Shown here piece after piece: positions 20,121 to 29,676 of a stretch of 64,000 bases of DNA (positions are counted from its first letter, which is position 1; every line of letters starts with the position of its first letter). The notes below the pieces were generated by a model that worked only from the letters and a program-made list of their open reading frames with translations, was not told where the DNA came from and searched no databases. The translations under genes and the position numbers were made by a program. Source of the stretch: Hamiltosporidium tvaerminnensis (lineage: Eukaryota; Microsporidia; Dubosqiidae); NCBI GenBank assembly GCA_022605425.2, contig JAKIMF020000005.1, positions 840,501 to 904,500 on the forward strand, written 5' to 3'.

Positions 20121-20880
20121 AAAGTAACTAGGGGTAAAAATTAAATGCTAATTTTTAGTATTTATATTTCTTGATTTTATTGTTTTTTTCTATTGTTGGC
20201 TTTCTCATTATTATTACTTCTTTTTATTTTTTTTCCTTTTTAAATATTTCTTCTTCTTATTTTTATTGTTTTTTTCTTTTTATTTTTACTGTTATTTTCG
20301 TATTGTGTCTTAAATGGGTAAACTGTTCGTATGAGAGGATATTTCATTTACTACCAATGCGATTTATATCTTATTTAATATTCGCATTTTCAAAAAATTA
20401 TTTTAGGAGTTGATATTAAAAGCGCCAAATTAACAAAAAATATCGTTAATTTCTAAAAATATGACATAAAAATGAAAAAGATTTTGGAAAGTTTTAAAAT
20501 AACATTATGATAGCTAGAACACCAATTTCGTAAACATACCACAAATTATAGATAGAAGATGTTGATAGAAAAACCAATGATAATTTATTAACCAGAAAAA
20601 AAACAATCAAGATATACGACTCAAATTATAGATAGAAGATGTTAATAGAAAACTAGTGATAATTTATTAACACAAAAAAAACAATTAAGATATACGAAAA
20701 AGTAAGTTAAAATAGATATTAAAAATAAATAAATTATATATCTTAAATAAAATTTAAACTGCACTATTCTTCTTAGATTCATACTTTTTTGATCTTTTTG
20801 TAAACCATAAAAATGAGTAAATTAATTTAGTTTATTATCTAAGATTAACAATTATCAAAAACAAAAACAAATATATATCC
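20121..20880. other. Intergenic region upstream of LRR gene 3
   Basis: T-rich then A-rich DNA. An 80-codon hydrophobic frame at 20171-20413 starts at TTG in a T-rich tract and is probably not a gene. An 80-bp tandem duplication (20542-20701) lies about 180 bases before the next gene. Confidence 0.5.
20542..20701. repeat. 80-bp tandem duplication
   Basis: Two 80-bp units start at 20542 and 20622 with the shared string CAAATTATAGATAGAAGATG and end with AAGATATACGA. They differ at a handful of positions. The array lies upstream of the LRR gene at 20881. Confidence 0.85.
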
Positions 20881-23367
20881 ATGTATATTTCTATTTGCTT
20901 TCGAAGAATTTGTTCTTTAAATCATGAAGAAAATATAGAAATGAGGTGTTTAAGAAAAATAATTTGGATGATAGCTTATTCGAGATGGATTGCGCTTTTA
21001 TATTTTTTTGGTTTTTTGAAAGCGGTAAATTGTACAAGTAGATCCAACAATGGTCGAATAAAATTTGCATTGATTGATATGAATTGGAGAAATGCAATCA
21101 GTAAACAAGATCTTGCTGCTGTAGAATATTGGATGTCTCGTTCAAATAGTATGGAGAAATTTTGTTTTTGCTATGGAAAACATTTCTTTCAAGAGAATAA
21201 GATATATCCTGCATTTTTTATTTGTACACGGGGTTTATCTTTTCTTAATCACGAACCTTTGCATATCTTTGAAGTAAATTATGTGGATGATTGGAAGATA
21301 AAATTTCGTATATTAGATGACTATTTGGTCCAAAAATCTCGTAAGCCATTTTTATTCAAAGGTCCTTTAAGTGTTTCGTATCAATTATTTAACATATTTG
21401 TTACATATTTGTCGTTTGATTCGACCATTTCCGCACATAATTTGTCATATGAATTGTTTTACAAATTTCTTAAGCTTTTGGATCTTTTGGATCCTATTAG
21501 CAGTGTATTTCTGAATAAATTTTATTCTAATTTATACAAAAACGGCTTGATGAAAGCTAGTTCCTTCGATATTATAAACGATGTTAAAAATTACAGATTG
21601 AGATATTTTTGTGAAAAAAGACGGAAAAGACCATTTATGTATTTTTTTGGTGTTTTAAACAATTATTTAGGTGCATGTTTAATTCCCGATATTTCGACGC
21701 TTTCTGTATTTAAAAAAAGGAATCAACACATCGATCAATGTTTTAGATATACAGAAGAGGTTCGTAGACTTGTTTTGAAAATATCTGTGACCTCTCTAGA
21801 ATTACTCATCTGTTCATTGCGTATTAATGTGCACATTTTTGATTGGCTATTGTTCGTTACCAAAATCGCTGGTTATTATATTGATGATACGGAATATTCT
21901 TTTAATCCAATAAAATTCCATAATATCTGTGGTTTTGTAAATTTTGATGGACCAATAAAAACTCAAAATACGTTAAAAGTTGTATCTTCAGATTTTTTCT
22001 TGAATTTAAGCGATGTGAATCAAAGAAGAATAACATATTTAAGATTTGTAAATGTTGATATTTGTTTTGATCTAATCAAACCACTGTTAAACAGAAGTAG
22101 AATTACATTTTTGGAAATTTCATACTGTAATATTGCTGCTGGGTCCAAAATTACAGACTTATCAGAAATAATCTTGAGACTAAACGTTTTAAAATTGAGA
22201 GACTTTAAACTTAGACCAGATGATATATATTTAATACTTCATTCAAAAATTAAAGTTTTGATTTTGAGTAATTGTACTTTGAATGATGGCAGTGTTTTTC
22301 CCTTCAATTTGAATAAAAGATATGTTTACGAAATAGCTAAAAATTTAAGAATGTTGGACATTTCATCATCTAAACTTCCTATGTTGTTTGTTCAGTTCTT
22401 ATGTTTCTCCTCTAACCTTGAAAACATGAATATTAGTTGTTTTGAATTTTTACCTGAAGATTCTTTTTCTTCGTTGAAATATTCATACAAAAAATTTGAT
22501 TGTTTAGAAATCAATCATTATATTCCAAACGACAGTTTAAAATGTTTATTGATGAAAGTTTCGGCGAATTCTTTAAGTTTGTGTTTTTCAAATGCTTTTA
22601 ATGAAGTAATTTATTTTTTTCGAGCCGTTGCACTTATAAATTCCGTTAAATATCTTGATCTAAGTGATAACATTCTTCCAAGCTATTTTTTAAATCTTGT
22701 TGATTATTTTAAGAATTTAAAACGACTCAAGCTCTCTTCTAGCCTTCCTCTACACATGAATTACATAAATGATCTAAGAATTTTCAATTCATTAACTGAT
22801 TTGGATTTATCTCGAAATAATATAACCACTCATAATTATACTTTTATTCCTAGATTTATAAATTTGAAAAGTCTTAATTTGATGAACACAATAATAGAAA
22901 AAGGATTGTTTAGATATATTTTATCTAATAATTTGACAAATTCTTTAATTTCTTTGGATATTTCTAATGTGGTTTTAAGATTTTGTGACTTTAAAAGAAT
23001 TTTGTATTGTAAAAAGCTTAAGATTTTTCATTTTAAAATTTCTAGTAATCGTCCTCTGTCTTATTATTGTGATATTTTGAGCTTGACCATGGCAAAGAAT
23101 AATTTAAGTATTTTAACAGTTGAACTAGAAACGAATATAAATTTTGATGATATATTAAGTCTAGCCGACTTTCATAATTTGCTACAAGTAAAAATTACAT
23201 GCAATAAATTTATTGATGTTCGCGAGGAAGATTTGATCAAGTTTAATTTCGAAAATCCGGAATTCAGATTCGAATTGGTTTTAAAAGATTATAATCTGGA
23301 TATTAATACGGTAGGGATTTTGATGGAAATATTCAATAATTATTCGTGTTCCTTTGTTAGTTTATGA
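20881..23367 (+). CDS. Secreted-type leucine-rich-repeat protein
   Basis: An 828-residue protein. The N-terminus suggests export: from Met21 the sequence is basic, then hydrophobic (WIALLYFFGFLKAVNC, about residues 37-52). A start at 20941 rather than 20881 would give a cleaner signal peptide; the two cannot be separated by eye. The first ~280 residues have no recognised domain. From about residue 370, irregular LRRs run to near the C-terminus, best seen as SVKYLDLSDNILP, LKRLKLSSSLP, LTDLDLSRNNITT, LKSLNLMNTII and LISLDISNVVL. This is a more regular LRR pattern than in the two left-end genes, and overall similarity to them is low. Role unknown; an exported protein-binding function is inference. 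It is flanked by AT-rich DNA and dead transposons. Confidence 0.82.
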   Translation: MYISICFRRICSLNHEENIEMRCLRKIIWMIAYSRWIALLYFFGFLKAVNCTSRSNNGRIKFALIDMNWRNAISKQDLAAVEYWMSRSNSMEKFCFCYGKHFFQENKIYPAFFICTRGLSFLNHEPLHIFEVNYVDDWKIKFRILDDYLVQKSRKPFLFKGPLSVSYQLFNIFVTYLSFDSTISAHNLSYELFYKFLKLLDLLDPISSVFLNKFYSNLYKNGLMKASSFDIINDVKNYRLRYFCEKRRKRPFMYFFGVLNNYLGACLIPDISTLSVFKKRNQHIDQCFRYTEEVRRLVLKISVTSLELLICSLRINVHIFDWLLFVTKIAGYYIDDTEYSFNPIKFHNICGFVNFDGPIKTQNTLKVVSSDFFLNLSDVNQRRITYLRFVNVDICFDLIKPLLNRSRITFLEISYCNIAAGSKITDLSEIILRLNVLKLRDFKLRPDDIYLILHSKIKVLILSNCTLNDGSVFPFNLNKRYVYEIAKNLRMLDISSSKLPMLFVQFLCFSSNLENMNISCFEFLPEDSFSSLKYSYKKFDCLEINHYIPNDSLKCLLMKVSANSLSLCFSNAFNEVIYFFRAVALINSVKYLDLSDNILPSYFLNLVDYFKNLKRLKLSSSLPLHMNYINDLRIFNSLTDLDLSRNNITTHNYTFIPRFINLKSLNLMNTIIEKGLFRYILSNNLTNSLISLDISNVVLRFCDFKRILYCKKLKIFHFKISSNRPLSYYCDILSLTMAKNNLSILTVELETNINFDDILSLADFHNLLQVKITCNKFIDVREEDLIKFNFENPEFRFELVLKDYNLDINTVGILMEIFNNYSCSFVSL

Positions 23368-24489
23368 TTGATATCAACTTACATTTATCAATTTCTTTTA
23401 TTTAAAAATTTTTAAATATTTTAAAGTTCTCATTTTTATTTTTAAATTCTCAAAACGTTTCATATCGTTTTTTATCTGAAAATAAAAATAATCAAGATAA
23501 TCAACAGTTAAAAATTAAAAAAAACCTTTCAAAATCATAAAAACATCTAATAAGACATTGACAATGCCATCCCACTTCAAAATTATTTATAACTTTTCTA
23601 TTTCATCAATAAAGATGCTTATAGATAAATATATGTTGAAGATACTCTAAGAAACCTATTTAATTTAAATCTAAGAAATTTCAAAGTATTATTTACTCTA
23701 AAATTTTAAATATTTGTAAAAACCAGAAATCGTTTTTGTTTTTCCCTTTCATCGATAAAATACCCAATCCACCTAAAATGAAAATTAAACCAACAATTAT
23801 TTAAATATAAATATTTAAAGCGTAAGAATTTGTTATAAAGAAAAAATTCACATAAATACAAGCATATATAGATTTTACAGAATTATAAACAATAAGATTA
23901 TTAGAACATTATTGTATTTTTTACTTTCGTTTAAAATAATAGATTTTCATATTATGAATAGACTCAATATAATAACATTGTATTTTGTTCCTCTTCTTTT
24001 TTATGTTAGAATATAGATTTAAGCTTTCAAATGAAAAAGTTTATTATTTAAAAAATATTTAGATCAAATATAGTGAAAATGAATTGAACACTAAGCATAA
24101 AATGATATTTTGAAGTAAGAAATATCATTTATATTTGATCTATTAAACAATTTAAGCAATTTTACAAAGAAAGGCAATTAACTATTATCACAGATTTTCT
24201 TCGACTCTTCACAATCAGAAAACAAATGAAATCTATATACAATATCTCTATAAAATCTCGGATAATTAAATAATCCTAAATTTTCATAAATTTTCAAAAG
24301 GAATTTTAAATATTTTTGTAGTAAATATGAGTTACAATATTCTATACTTATATTGTTCTTTGGTAAGCTCGTTTATAGTTATAATTATATATTTGTAAGT
24401 ATATATATTTAAAAGACCAAAAGAAAATCCGGAGAGCTAAAGATTATTAAATATTTTTTGTAATAGATCAAGTTATTATTTCTTTTGTG
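23368..24489. other. AT-rich intergenic region, nothing recognised
   Basis: About 1.1 kb without a supported open frame or clear repeat, between the LRR gene and the transposase remnant. Confidence 0.55.
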
Positions 24490-25545
24490 TTTGTAATTAA
24501 TCTTAAATGAGTTCATATTCAATCGGCCGAAAAAAAAGATGATATGGTGATTTAAGCTTAAAGGTTATTCAATAAGAAAAAATTGCTGAATTGCCCCAAA
24601 TAGAAATGCCTACAGTTCATGATACTTTACAACATGTATAAATAAGGATAATACAAATCATAATAATAGATCTGAACTACATTTTATAGATATTACCATG
24701 TCCAATAAAATTTCTATTTAAGAAGAAAAAAAATCCTAAAATTAGTCCATATAAATCATTACAAAATTAAATACTTTGTGTAATTATAATGGTACACACT
24801 ATAATCTAAGAAATAATTGTAATAAATTTGGTATCTACGCCCGTTACTTTTGCTCAAAAACTATTGTTTCACAAAAAAATTATGGTTGTTAAATTAAATT
24901 TTTTTTTATCGATTTCAGATGACGATTAGAAACGAACAATATTTAGTAATAAATGCAACTTAAACTTGTTCAATTCATATGGTAAGGTTTATGTATGCAG
25001 GCCAATGAGAACGCCTAAAGCTTAAATATTGATCTCTACAGTTAAGCAAAAGAAGGAAATATTATACATTGAGCATGTATTTCAAGTGTTCGAAAATTTG
25101 GTTTGAGCTACTACTATTAATCGATTTCAATCTATATTATTCTTACTAACAATTTAGAATCATCTGCCAAAATATGGGTTTGTTCGAGTATATCTAGCAA
25201 GATAATGATCCTAAAAATACATCAAAGGTTGTTAAAGTAATTTTTGAAAGAAAAGAAATTCAAATACTTCATGTGCTAGTCCAAAATAGGATTTAAACCC
25301 AATAGAACATTTATGGGATTATATGCAAAAATAATTAAGTAATTACTTTTAAAAATAAGAATGTGGTAAAGCAAAAATAAATCGAAATTTAGAATGAAAT
25401 TCCTACTGCTTTTTTACATGAACTTAATGTGTATGAAATACTTGTGTTAACTGCCTACGTGCACGTGGATGGCATACATAATATTAAATAGAAGTGTTCA
25501 TATTTTTTTTCTGACTATACTTTTGAGAATTTCATCTCTTTGTTG
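24490..25545 (+). pseudogene. Decayed Tc1/mariner transposase
   Basis: The catalytic signature of the Tc1 family survives in pieces. QDNDPKNTSKVV is read at 25198-25233, and after a one-base shift DLNPIEHLWDY at 25290-25322. The Asp of the first and the Glu of the second are about 34 residues apart, matching the DD34E spacing. Upstream, around 24530-24650, frames resembling the helix-turn-helix end (SIGRKK, KIAELPQIEMPTVHDTL) can be seen. Stops and frameshifts throughout show it is inactive. The segment near 25500-25540 may be the right terminal repeat, but I could not find its inverted partner near 24400. Confidence 0.72.
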
Positions 25546-26220
25546 TATATACACAATATTCTTAAAAATGACTCTAAGCTATATCTTTAAAATATAATCA
25601 TATTATACGCATTAAAAAAGTTAAAATATGACTTTCTATATAAATGTTTGCATTAAAACTTAAGGGTTTTTTTGACATACTTACTATACTGTATCATTTG
25701 AAAAAACTTAAAGCTTATCTACACATTTGAACGAAATATTAGCTAGATGCTGATATGATATAATATCTACCAGATTAATACTATGGAAATTAGAAAAAAT
25801 CAAGTATCAATTAGAATAAAAACAACATAAATCAGTAGAAGTAAAATAAATATTAATATTAATTTTTATTAAAGAATATACTAGATTCAAATCTATATTT
25901 ATAAAATGTTTTTAAATACTACAATAAACTATAAAAACCCAGACTCTTTTCTCTGTCAAATTACCTGCAAAAAATGTTGATTTCAAGTGTATAAAAAAAG
26001 ATGAATCTATTATTTATTTCTATAATAGAGGAAAAGAATATATGTAAGTATACGTAGGTTTACATTTAAAGTAATTTAAAAAAACGTGAAATATACGAAA
26101 AAATTATTTACTGTATAAATTAACTATTCATTAAGAAAAACGTTATAATTTTTTTCCAATATTATTTAGTCAATTTATAGATAATAGAGTATATAGATAT
26201 GATAGTAAAGTTTAGTTGTA

Positions 26221-26465
26221 GATTTTTACTTCATTTGTTATTTTTTCTAATTTTTAAATCTTTGAAAATATTCGTTAAATAAATTTTAGATTTTTACTTC
26301 ATTTGTTTTTTTTCTAATTTTTAAATCTTTGAAAATATTTTTTAAATAAATTTTAGATTTTTACTTCATTTGTTATTTTTTCTACTTTTTAAATCTTTGA
26401 AAATATTCGTTAAATAAATTTTAGATTTTTACTTCATTTGCTATTTTTTCTAATTTTTATTTCAA
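26221..26465. repeat. ~68-bp tandem repeat, 3.6 units
   Basis: Units begin with GATTTTTACTTCATTTG at 26221, 26289, 26356 and 26424, giving periods of 68, 67 and 68. Each continues through TTTTTAAATCTTTGAAAATA. The units are nearly identical, suggesting recent expansion. Confidence 0.9.
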
Positions 26466-26765
26466 TCTTTTATACTATTCTTCATATGAGAAATGAAATT
26501 AAAAAATTGGTAACTGACAATAACAATTTCAAAAAAAAATCATCATTTTCACCAAAAAAAATTTAAAATCAAACAAAAACTGCAGTAAAAACAAAAAATA
26601 AGATATTTATATTCTCCTCTTTTGTTTCTATTAATATTATCTAATCCAAACTTTGAACATTTAATTTTAGATTTAAGATTTTACTCAGACTTTAAAAAAT
26701 ACTAAAAAAATAAAATTTAAAAATAATCTCTTCAAAAATTTGAAAAAATAATTTTAAATCCAAAT

Positions 26766-26898
26766 ATTTAAATATGGTTAACTTTATACAATTATAATAT
26801 TTAAATATGGTAAACTTTATACAATTAATATTCCAATTACGCAGACTTTATACAATTATACTATTCCAATCAGGCGAACTTTATACAATTATAAATTG
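26766..26898. repeat. ~32-bp tandem repeat, four units
   Basis: ACTTTATACAATTA recurs at 26781, 26814, 26845 and 26878, spaced 33, 31 and 33 bp. The bases between are more variable (AAATATGGTA versus CCAATTACGCAG versus CCAATCAGGCGA). The array lies ~120 bp beyond the stop of the Doa10-like gene. Confidence 0.85.
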
Positions 26899-27021
26899 AA
26901 TTCCATAAAAAGAAATAGAAACCTGATTTTATAAAGAACGAACAATTATAAAAATACTATAAATATATCTTTGAAAGAGAAAACCCACTTTTTATAGAAT
27001 AAACTTTATTAAATAAGCATA

Positions 27022-29670
27022 TTATTCTTCATATTCCAATATTTTTTTAACATCTCTTTTTTTTAAACATAAAATTATTAAAATACCAAAAACACTCAAA
27101 AATAAATACCAATCAAAAAAAACTGCTAACATCCACCACCACTTAACAAAATCAAATCGATAAATGAAAATATAAACAATCATCCAAATAACAAAAACTC
27201 TACTGACCATTATAATTCTGTCAAATAGACAACACAGAATAAGACATAACAAAATGTATGAACATATAAATGTTCCAACGTTACTTAAAAAACAGTATGC
27301 TTTTCTTATAATATGTAGAATTCCTTTATAAAATATGAGTAATTTTATTAAGGATATTGTCCACATAAAACAATAGATTCCTAAAAATAAAAAAACCAAA
27401 GAATTTTTTTCTTTATCGGGATATCTGTTATTTAAAACTTCATTTGTAATCTTTTGATCTAATATTGGTTTTTTGTTAGAAGATCTTTCAGCTTTATTGT
27501 TACATTCTTTGGTCATTGAATTATTTAATCGGTAATTCTTTTGACTTTTTACTTGGTTATCTGATGTATTATCTGACGTATGAACTGATGTATTAACTGG
27601 TATATTATCTGATGTATGAACTGATGTATGAACTGATGTATTAACTGATGTATTATCTGATGTATTAACTGGTATATTTGATATTTTTGTTTTTTGTGAA
27701 TTTAGGTTGAGGAAATTATGGTTTTTATTTTTTAAAAATGATTCTTCAAAAAAAATCGTAATTTTTTCACATTTTTTAAAAATTATGCCACCGCCTTTAC
27801 TTCCTACAAATATAAATCCAGAAAAACATACCAAATAACACAAAGCAGCAACAGAAATCTGAAAAAGTAAATTAAATTTCCCGTTTTTTTTCTTTAAATT
27901 ATATTTGTTCCCAAACGCATAAACAAAAAATCTATATAAGTATTTCACTGCATAAAAAAAATGTTTTTTTTTCGATCTCAACAGAATTAAGATTCCAATC
28001 AAAGATAAATAATTGTCTACAAAATAAAATCTTAAAATAAATCCAAATATACCACACAAAATACAATTGAAAAACATAAAAGATAAAATTCTACCAACTC
28101 CTTTCACATAACTTAAAGTTAAAACACAATCATCAAGTGATTTAAACAAAAAACCATAAAAATTGCTCTCAGAAATATTTGTACAGATTAATAACACCCT
28201 ATTGGTTGTACTGGCCATAAAATGACCCAAAACTAAATTATAAACAAAAAAAGTTTCTTTTTTCCCCACATTTTTAAACCAATAAAACACACCGAATAAA
28301 ACATACGGCATAAAAATTTTCTCTAGAAAATAAAAATTTCCTACTTTTACACATAAACTTGATATTTTCAAAATATTTTTATAAGAATTTTCTTCTTTAA
28401 AAATTTTAAAATATAAAAATCGTAAAACAAAATAAATGATTGAATTGCTTATAAAAATAGAAAGTAAAATTCTCGTTGAAATACTTCTAATGAAAGATTC
28501 TAAAATATTATTTATCTTAAGAATTGGAAATATAAATACTAATAAAATAGAAACATTAAAAATTAAAGATATGAAAGGATAAACACCAAATCCAAATTCC
28601 TTTTCATTAACACGTGTATTTGTTGAAACTTCTGAAGTATTGCTTTCTATTTCTTCGTTATTTTCAAAAACAATTTCTTCATGATTTGATATTTGTGGTT
28701 TGAATTCATTTTTATTTTTTAAGGGACTTGGGTGAATATAGGCTGTTTCAAAGATTTTATCATCTTGTATAACTTCATTTTCTAAACACTCGTGTTTAGA
28801 TATGTCATTAGAATCAGTTTCAAGTATTTTTGAATCAAAAATATTTCTTTTAAATTCATCTTCTTTTCTAGAAACCATGATTTTGTCTCGTGCATTTCTA
28901 TTTTTTGTTTCTGAAAAAATACTAGAAATTTTATCAGAATCTTCAGCTCCAATTTTATTTAAACCTGAAAAATCACCATCTTTAGAATATAATGATTCAT
29001 TAAATGCTATATCATTAAAAATATCCGTAATAGAATTATCGTTACTACAGAGACTTACAGCACCTTCTAAACACGAACCTTGTTTATTTTCTTGTAAAAT
29101 TCTTATCTTTTTCATTGCATATTCTGTATTTAAAACTGGTGGATACAATCTATCAAGAACATATTTTGTGTAGCATTTGGATATTCTATGGTAAAAAAGG
29201 AAAAGAAGGTAAGAAATAACTGTGATAAAAATACCGGGTAACGTATTTAGAACAAACTCGGATGTATTTTCATTTCTTTCTAAATATTTGAAATCTATTT
29301 TGTATTTATCTGAACATATTTGTTTAAAAATATATAAAAATGTAGATTCAGATGTTAAAATATGAGTATAAGACGACAAAAATATTTCTTTTATGGTAAA
29401 AGAAGATAAAAAAATATTAAAAATCCAAAAAACTGATAAAATTAGAAATCTGAATATAGAGGAAGGAAAATATTGTGCAGAAGCCTTATACCTATATTTG
29501 TATTGGCATATTTCACAGGATATCGGCGTTTGACTCTTTGTTGCAAACCACTGTATTAAACAACTTTCATGTACGTATTTTTGTGTTCCTGAACATTTAC
29601 AAGGATGAAATAATGGTTTGTTCTGCATGGATGGAAGAAAGCATATCTTACATGTCTGTGGACTGTGCAT
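27022..29670 (-). CDS. DOA10: RING-CH membrane E3 ubiquitin ligase, Doa10/MARCH6-like
   Basis: An 882-residue protein with an N-terminal RING-CH domain: C7, C10, C24, C26, H34, C37, C52 and C55 make a complete C4HC3 set, with W41 between. This domain recruits a ubiquitin-conjugating enzyme. After it come about 13 hydrophobic segments, from roughly residue 72 to 875, with a hydrophilic loop at about 195-365. Yeast Doa10 and human MARCH6 have 14 membrane spans, sit in the ER and inner nuclear membrane, and mark misfolded proteins for degradation. The layout fits that family, though this one is shorter (yeast about 1,319). A run of VNTS, DNTS and VHTS units occupies about residues 665-706, an unusual low-complexity insert. 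The start is supported by CCC three bases upstream on the coding strand. Other RING-CH membrane ligases (smaller MARCH proteins) are less likely given the many spans. Confidence 0.82.
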   Translation of the reverse strand: MHSPQTCKICFLPSMQNKPLFHPCKCSGTQKYVHESCLIQWFATKSQTPISCEICQYKYRYKASAQYFPSSIFRFLILSVFWIFNIFLSSFTIKEIFLSSYTHILTSESTFLYIFKQICSDKYKIDFKYLERNENTSEFVLNTLPGIFITVISYLLFLFYHRISKCYTKYVLDRLYPPVLNTEYAMKKIRILQENKQGSCLEGAVSLCSNDNSITDIFNDIAFNESLYSKDGDFSGLNKIGAEDSDKISSIFSETKNRNARDKIMVSRKEDEFKRNIFDSKILETDSNDISKHECLENEVIQDDKIFETAYIHPSPLKNKNEFKPQISNHEEIVFENNEEIESNTSEVSTNTRVNEKEFGFGVYPFISLIFNVSILLVFIFPILKINNILESFIRSISTRILLSIFISNSIIYFVLRFLYFKIFKEENSYKNILKISSLCVKVGNFYFLEKIFMPYVLFGVFYWFKNVGKKETFFVYNLVLGHFMASTTNRVLLICTNISESNFYGFLFKSLDDCVLTLSYVKGVGRILSFMFFNCILCGIFGFILRFYFVDNYLSLIGILILLRSKKKHFFYAVKYLYRFFVYAFGNKYNLKKKNGKFNLLFQISVAALCYLVCFSGFIFVGSKGGGIIFKKCEKITIFFEESFLKNKNHNFLNLNSQKTKISNIPVNTSDNTSVNTSVHTSVHTSDNIPVNTSVHTSDNTSDNQVKSQKNYRLNNSMTKECNNKAERSSNKKPILDQKITNEVLNNRYPDKEKNSLVFLFLGIYCFMWTISLIKLLIFYKGILHIIRKAYCFLSNVGTFICSYILLCLILCCLFDRIIMVSRVFVIWMIVYIFIYRFDFVKWWWMLAVFFDWYLFLSVFGILIILCLKKRDVKKILEYEE
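27555..27675 (-). repeat. In-gene repeat encoding VNTS/DNTS/VHTS units
   Basis: Within the Doa10-like gene, short 12-bp-type units (on this strand variants of TGATGTATTAACTGATGTAT) are repeated about ten times. They encode alternating V/D/H-N/T-T-S and one or two I-P-V variants. The frame is preserved. The encoded loop lies between two predicted membrane segments. Confidence 0.8.
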
Positions 29671-29673
29671 AAT

Positions 29674-29676
29674 GGG
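29674..29676 (-). promoter_or_regulatory. CCC start motif of the Doa10-like gene
   Basis: On the coding (minus) strand the sequence before the start reads ATCACCCATTATG: CCC three bases before the ATG. It matches the position of such motifs at the other housekeeping genes here and supports the start at 29670. Confidence 0.6.

Larger units (their letters stand above)
25546..27021. other. AT-rich intergenic region with two tandem arrays
   Basis: No gene seen. Downstream (3') of the minus-strand Doa10-like gene. It contains a ~68-bp array (26221-26465) and a ~32-bp array (26766-26898), described separately. Confidence 0.6.

Noticed and set aside
20171-20413. 80-codon hydrophobic frame
   Set aside because: It starts at TTG in a T-rich tract; the hydrophobicity follows from T-rich codons.
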